The notes beneath the pieces are model-generated. The model was not told the origin of the DNA, made no database searches, and saw only the letters and a list, made by a program, of their open reading frames with translations. This document shows, piece after piece, positions 14,587-14,600 of a stretch of DNA of 14,600 nt. Source of the DNA: CAYRFF01 sp964436125 (GTDB lineage: Bacteria; Bacteroidota; Bacteroidia; Chitinophagales; Saprospiraceae); assembly GCA_964436125.1 (NCBI GenBank), contig CAYTBT010000054.1:1-14600 (forward strand), read 5' to 3'. Position 1 is the first letter of the stretch. Each line of letters starts with the position of its first letter. The translations under genes were made by a program, and so were the position numbers.

Positions 14587-14600
14587 AAGCCGTGGTTTTA

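Overview
This AT-rich window looks like a fragment of a Bacteroidota (Bacteroidetes) chromosome, probably from a draft or metagenomic assembly because it holds a 100-N gap. Three secreted proteins end in the YPNP-type C-terminal sorting domain of the type IX secretion system (T9SS). Two lipoproteins have Bacteroidota-style signal peptides. The one promoter I can read clearly has the TTG-20-TAnnTTTG architecture of this phylum. The genus cannot be told from the sequence.

Layout. 1-558 is non-coding and carries a long dispersed repeat (family A). 559-3680, minus strand, holds a secreted tyrosinase (1596-3680) followed by a smaller T9SS cargo protein (559-1482). 3681-4811 is a 1.1-kb non-coding stretch with an (AT)12 microsatellite and copies of repeat families A and B. 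4812-8028, plus strand, holds a large T9SS-secreted protein of unknown function whose 5' end contains an 8-bp tandem repeat broken by the gap. It overlaps by 23 nt a predicted surface lipoprotein gene. 8466-9290, minus strand, is a second lipoprotein with a HEAT-like stretch. 9595-10882, minus strand, is an AbiEi/AbiEii type IV toxin-antitoxin pair with a readable promoter and a candidate operator. Upstream of it lie a perfect 58-bp palindrome (10993-11050) and a DUF559-type nuclease gene broken by one in-frame stop (11116-11490). 11736-14546, plus strand, is an AddB-like PD-(D/E)XK nuclease followed by a terminator.

How the parts fit. The left 11.7 kb reads as accessory DNA: small gene modules (tyrosinase pair, secreted protein plus lipoprotein, lone lipoprotein, AbiE plus broken nuclease), each separated from the next by copies of repeat family A or B. 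The AddB-like gene looks like core DNA repair and starts 14 bp after a family A copy. The most interesting signal is the CGTCTATC octamer array at the start of the large secreted protein. Its unit length is not a multiple of three, it is open in all three plus-strand frames, and the two wrong frames stop soon after it. This is the layout of a phase-variable (contingency) gene, and its overlap with the lipoprotein gene could switch two cell-surface products together.
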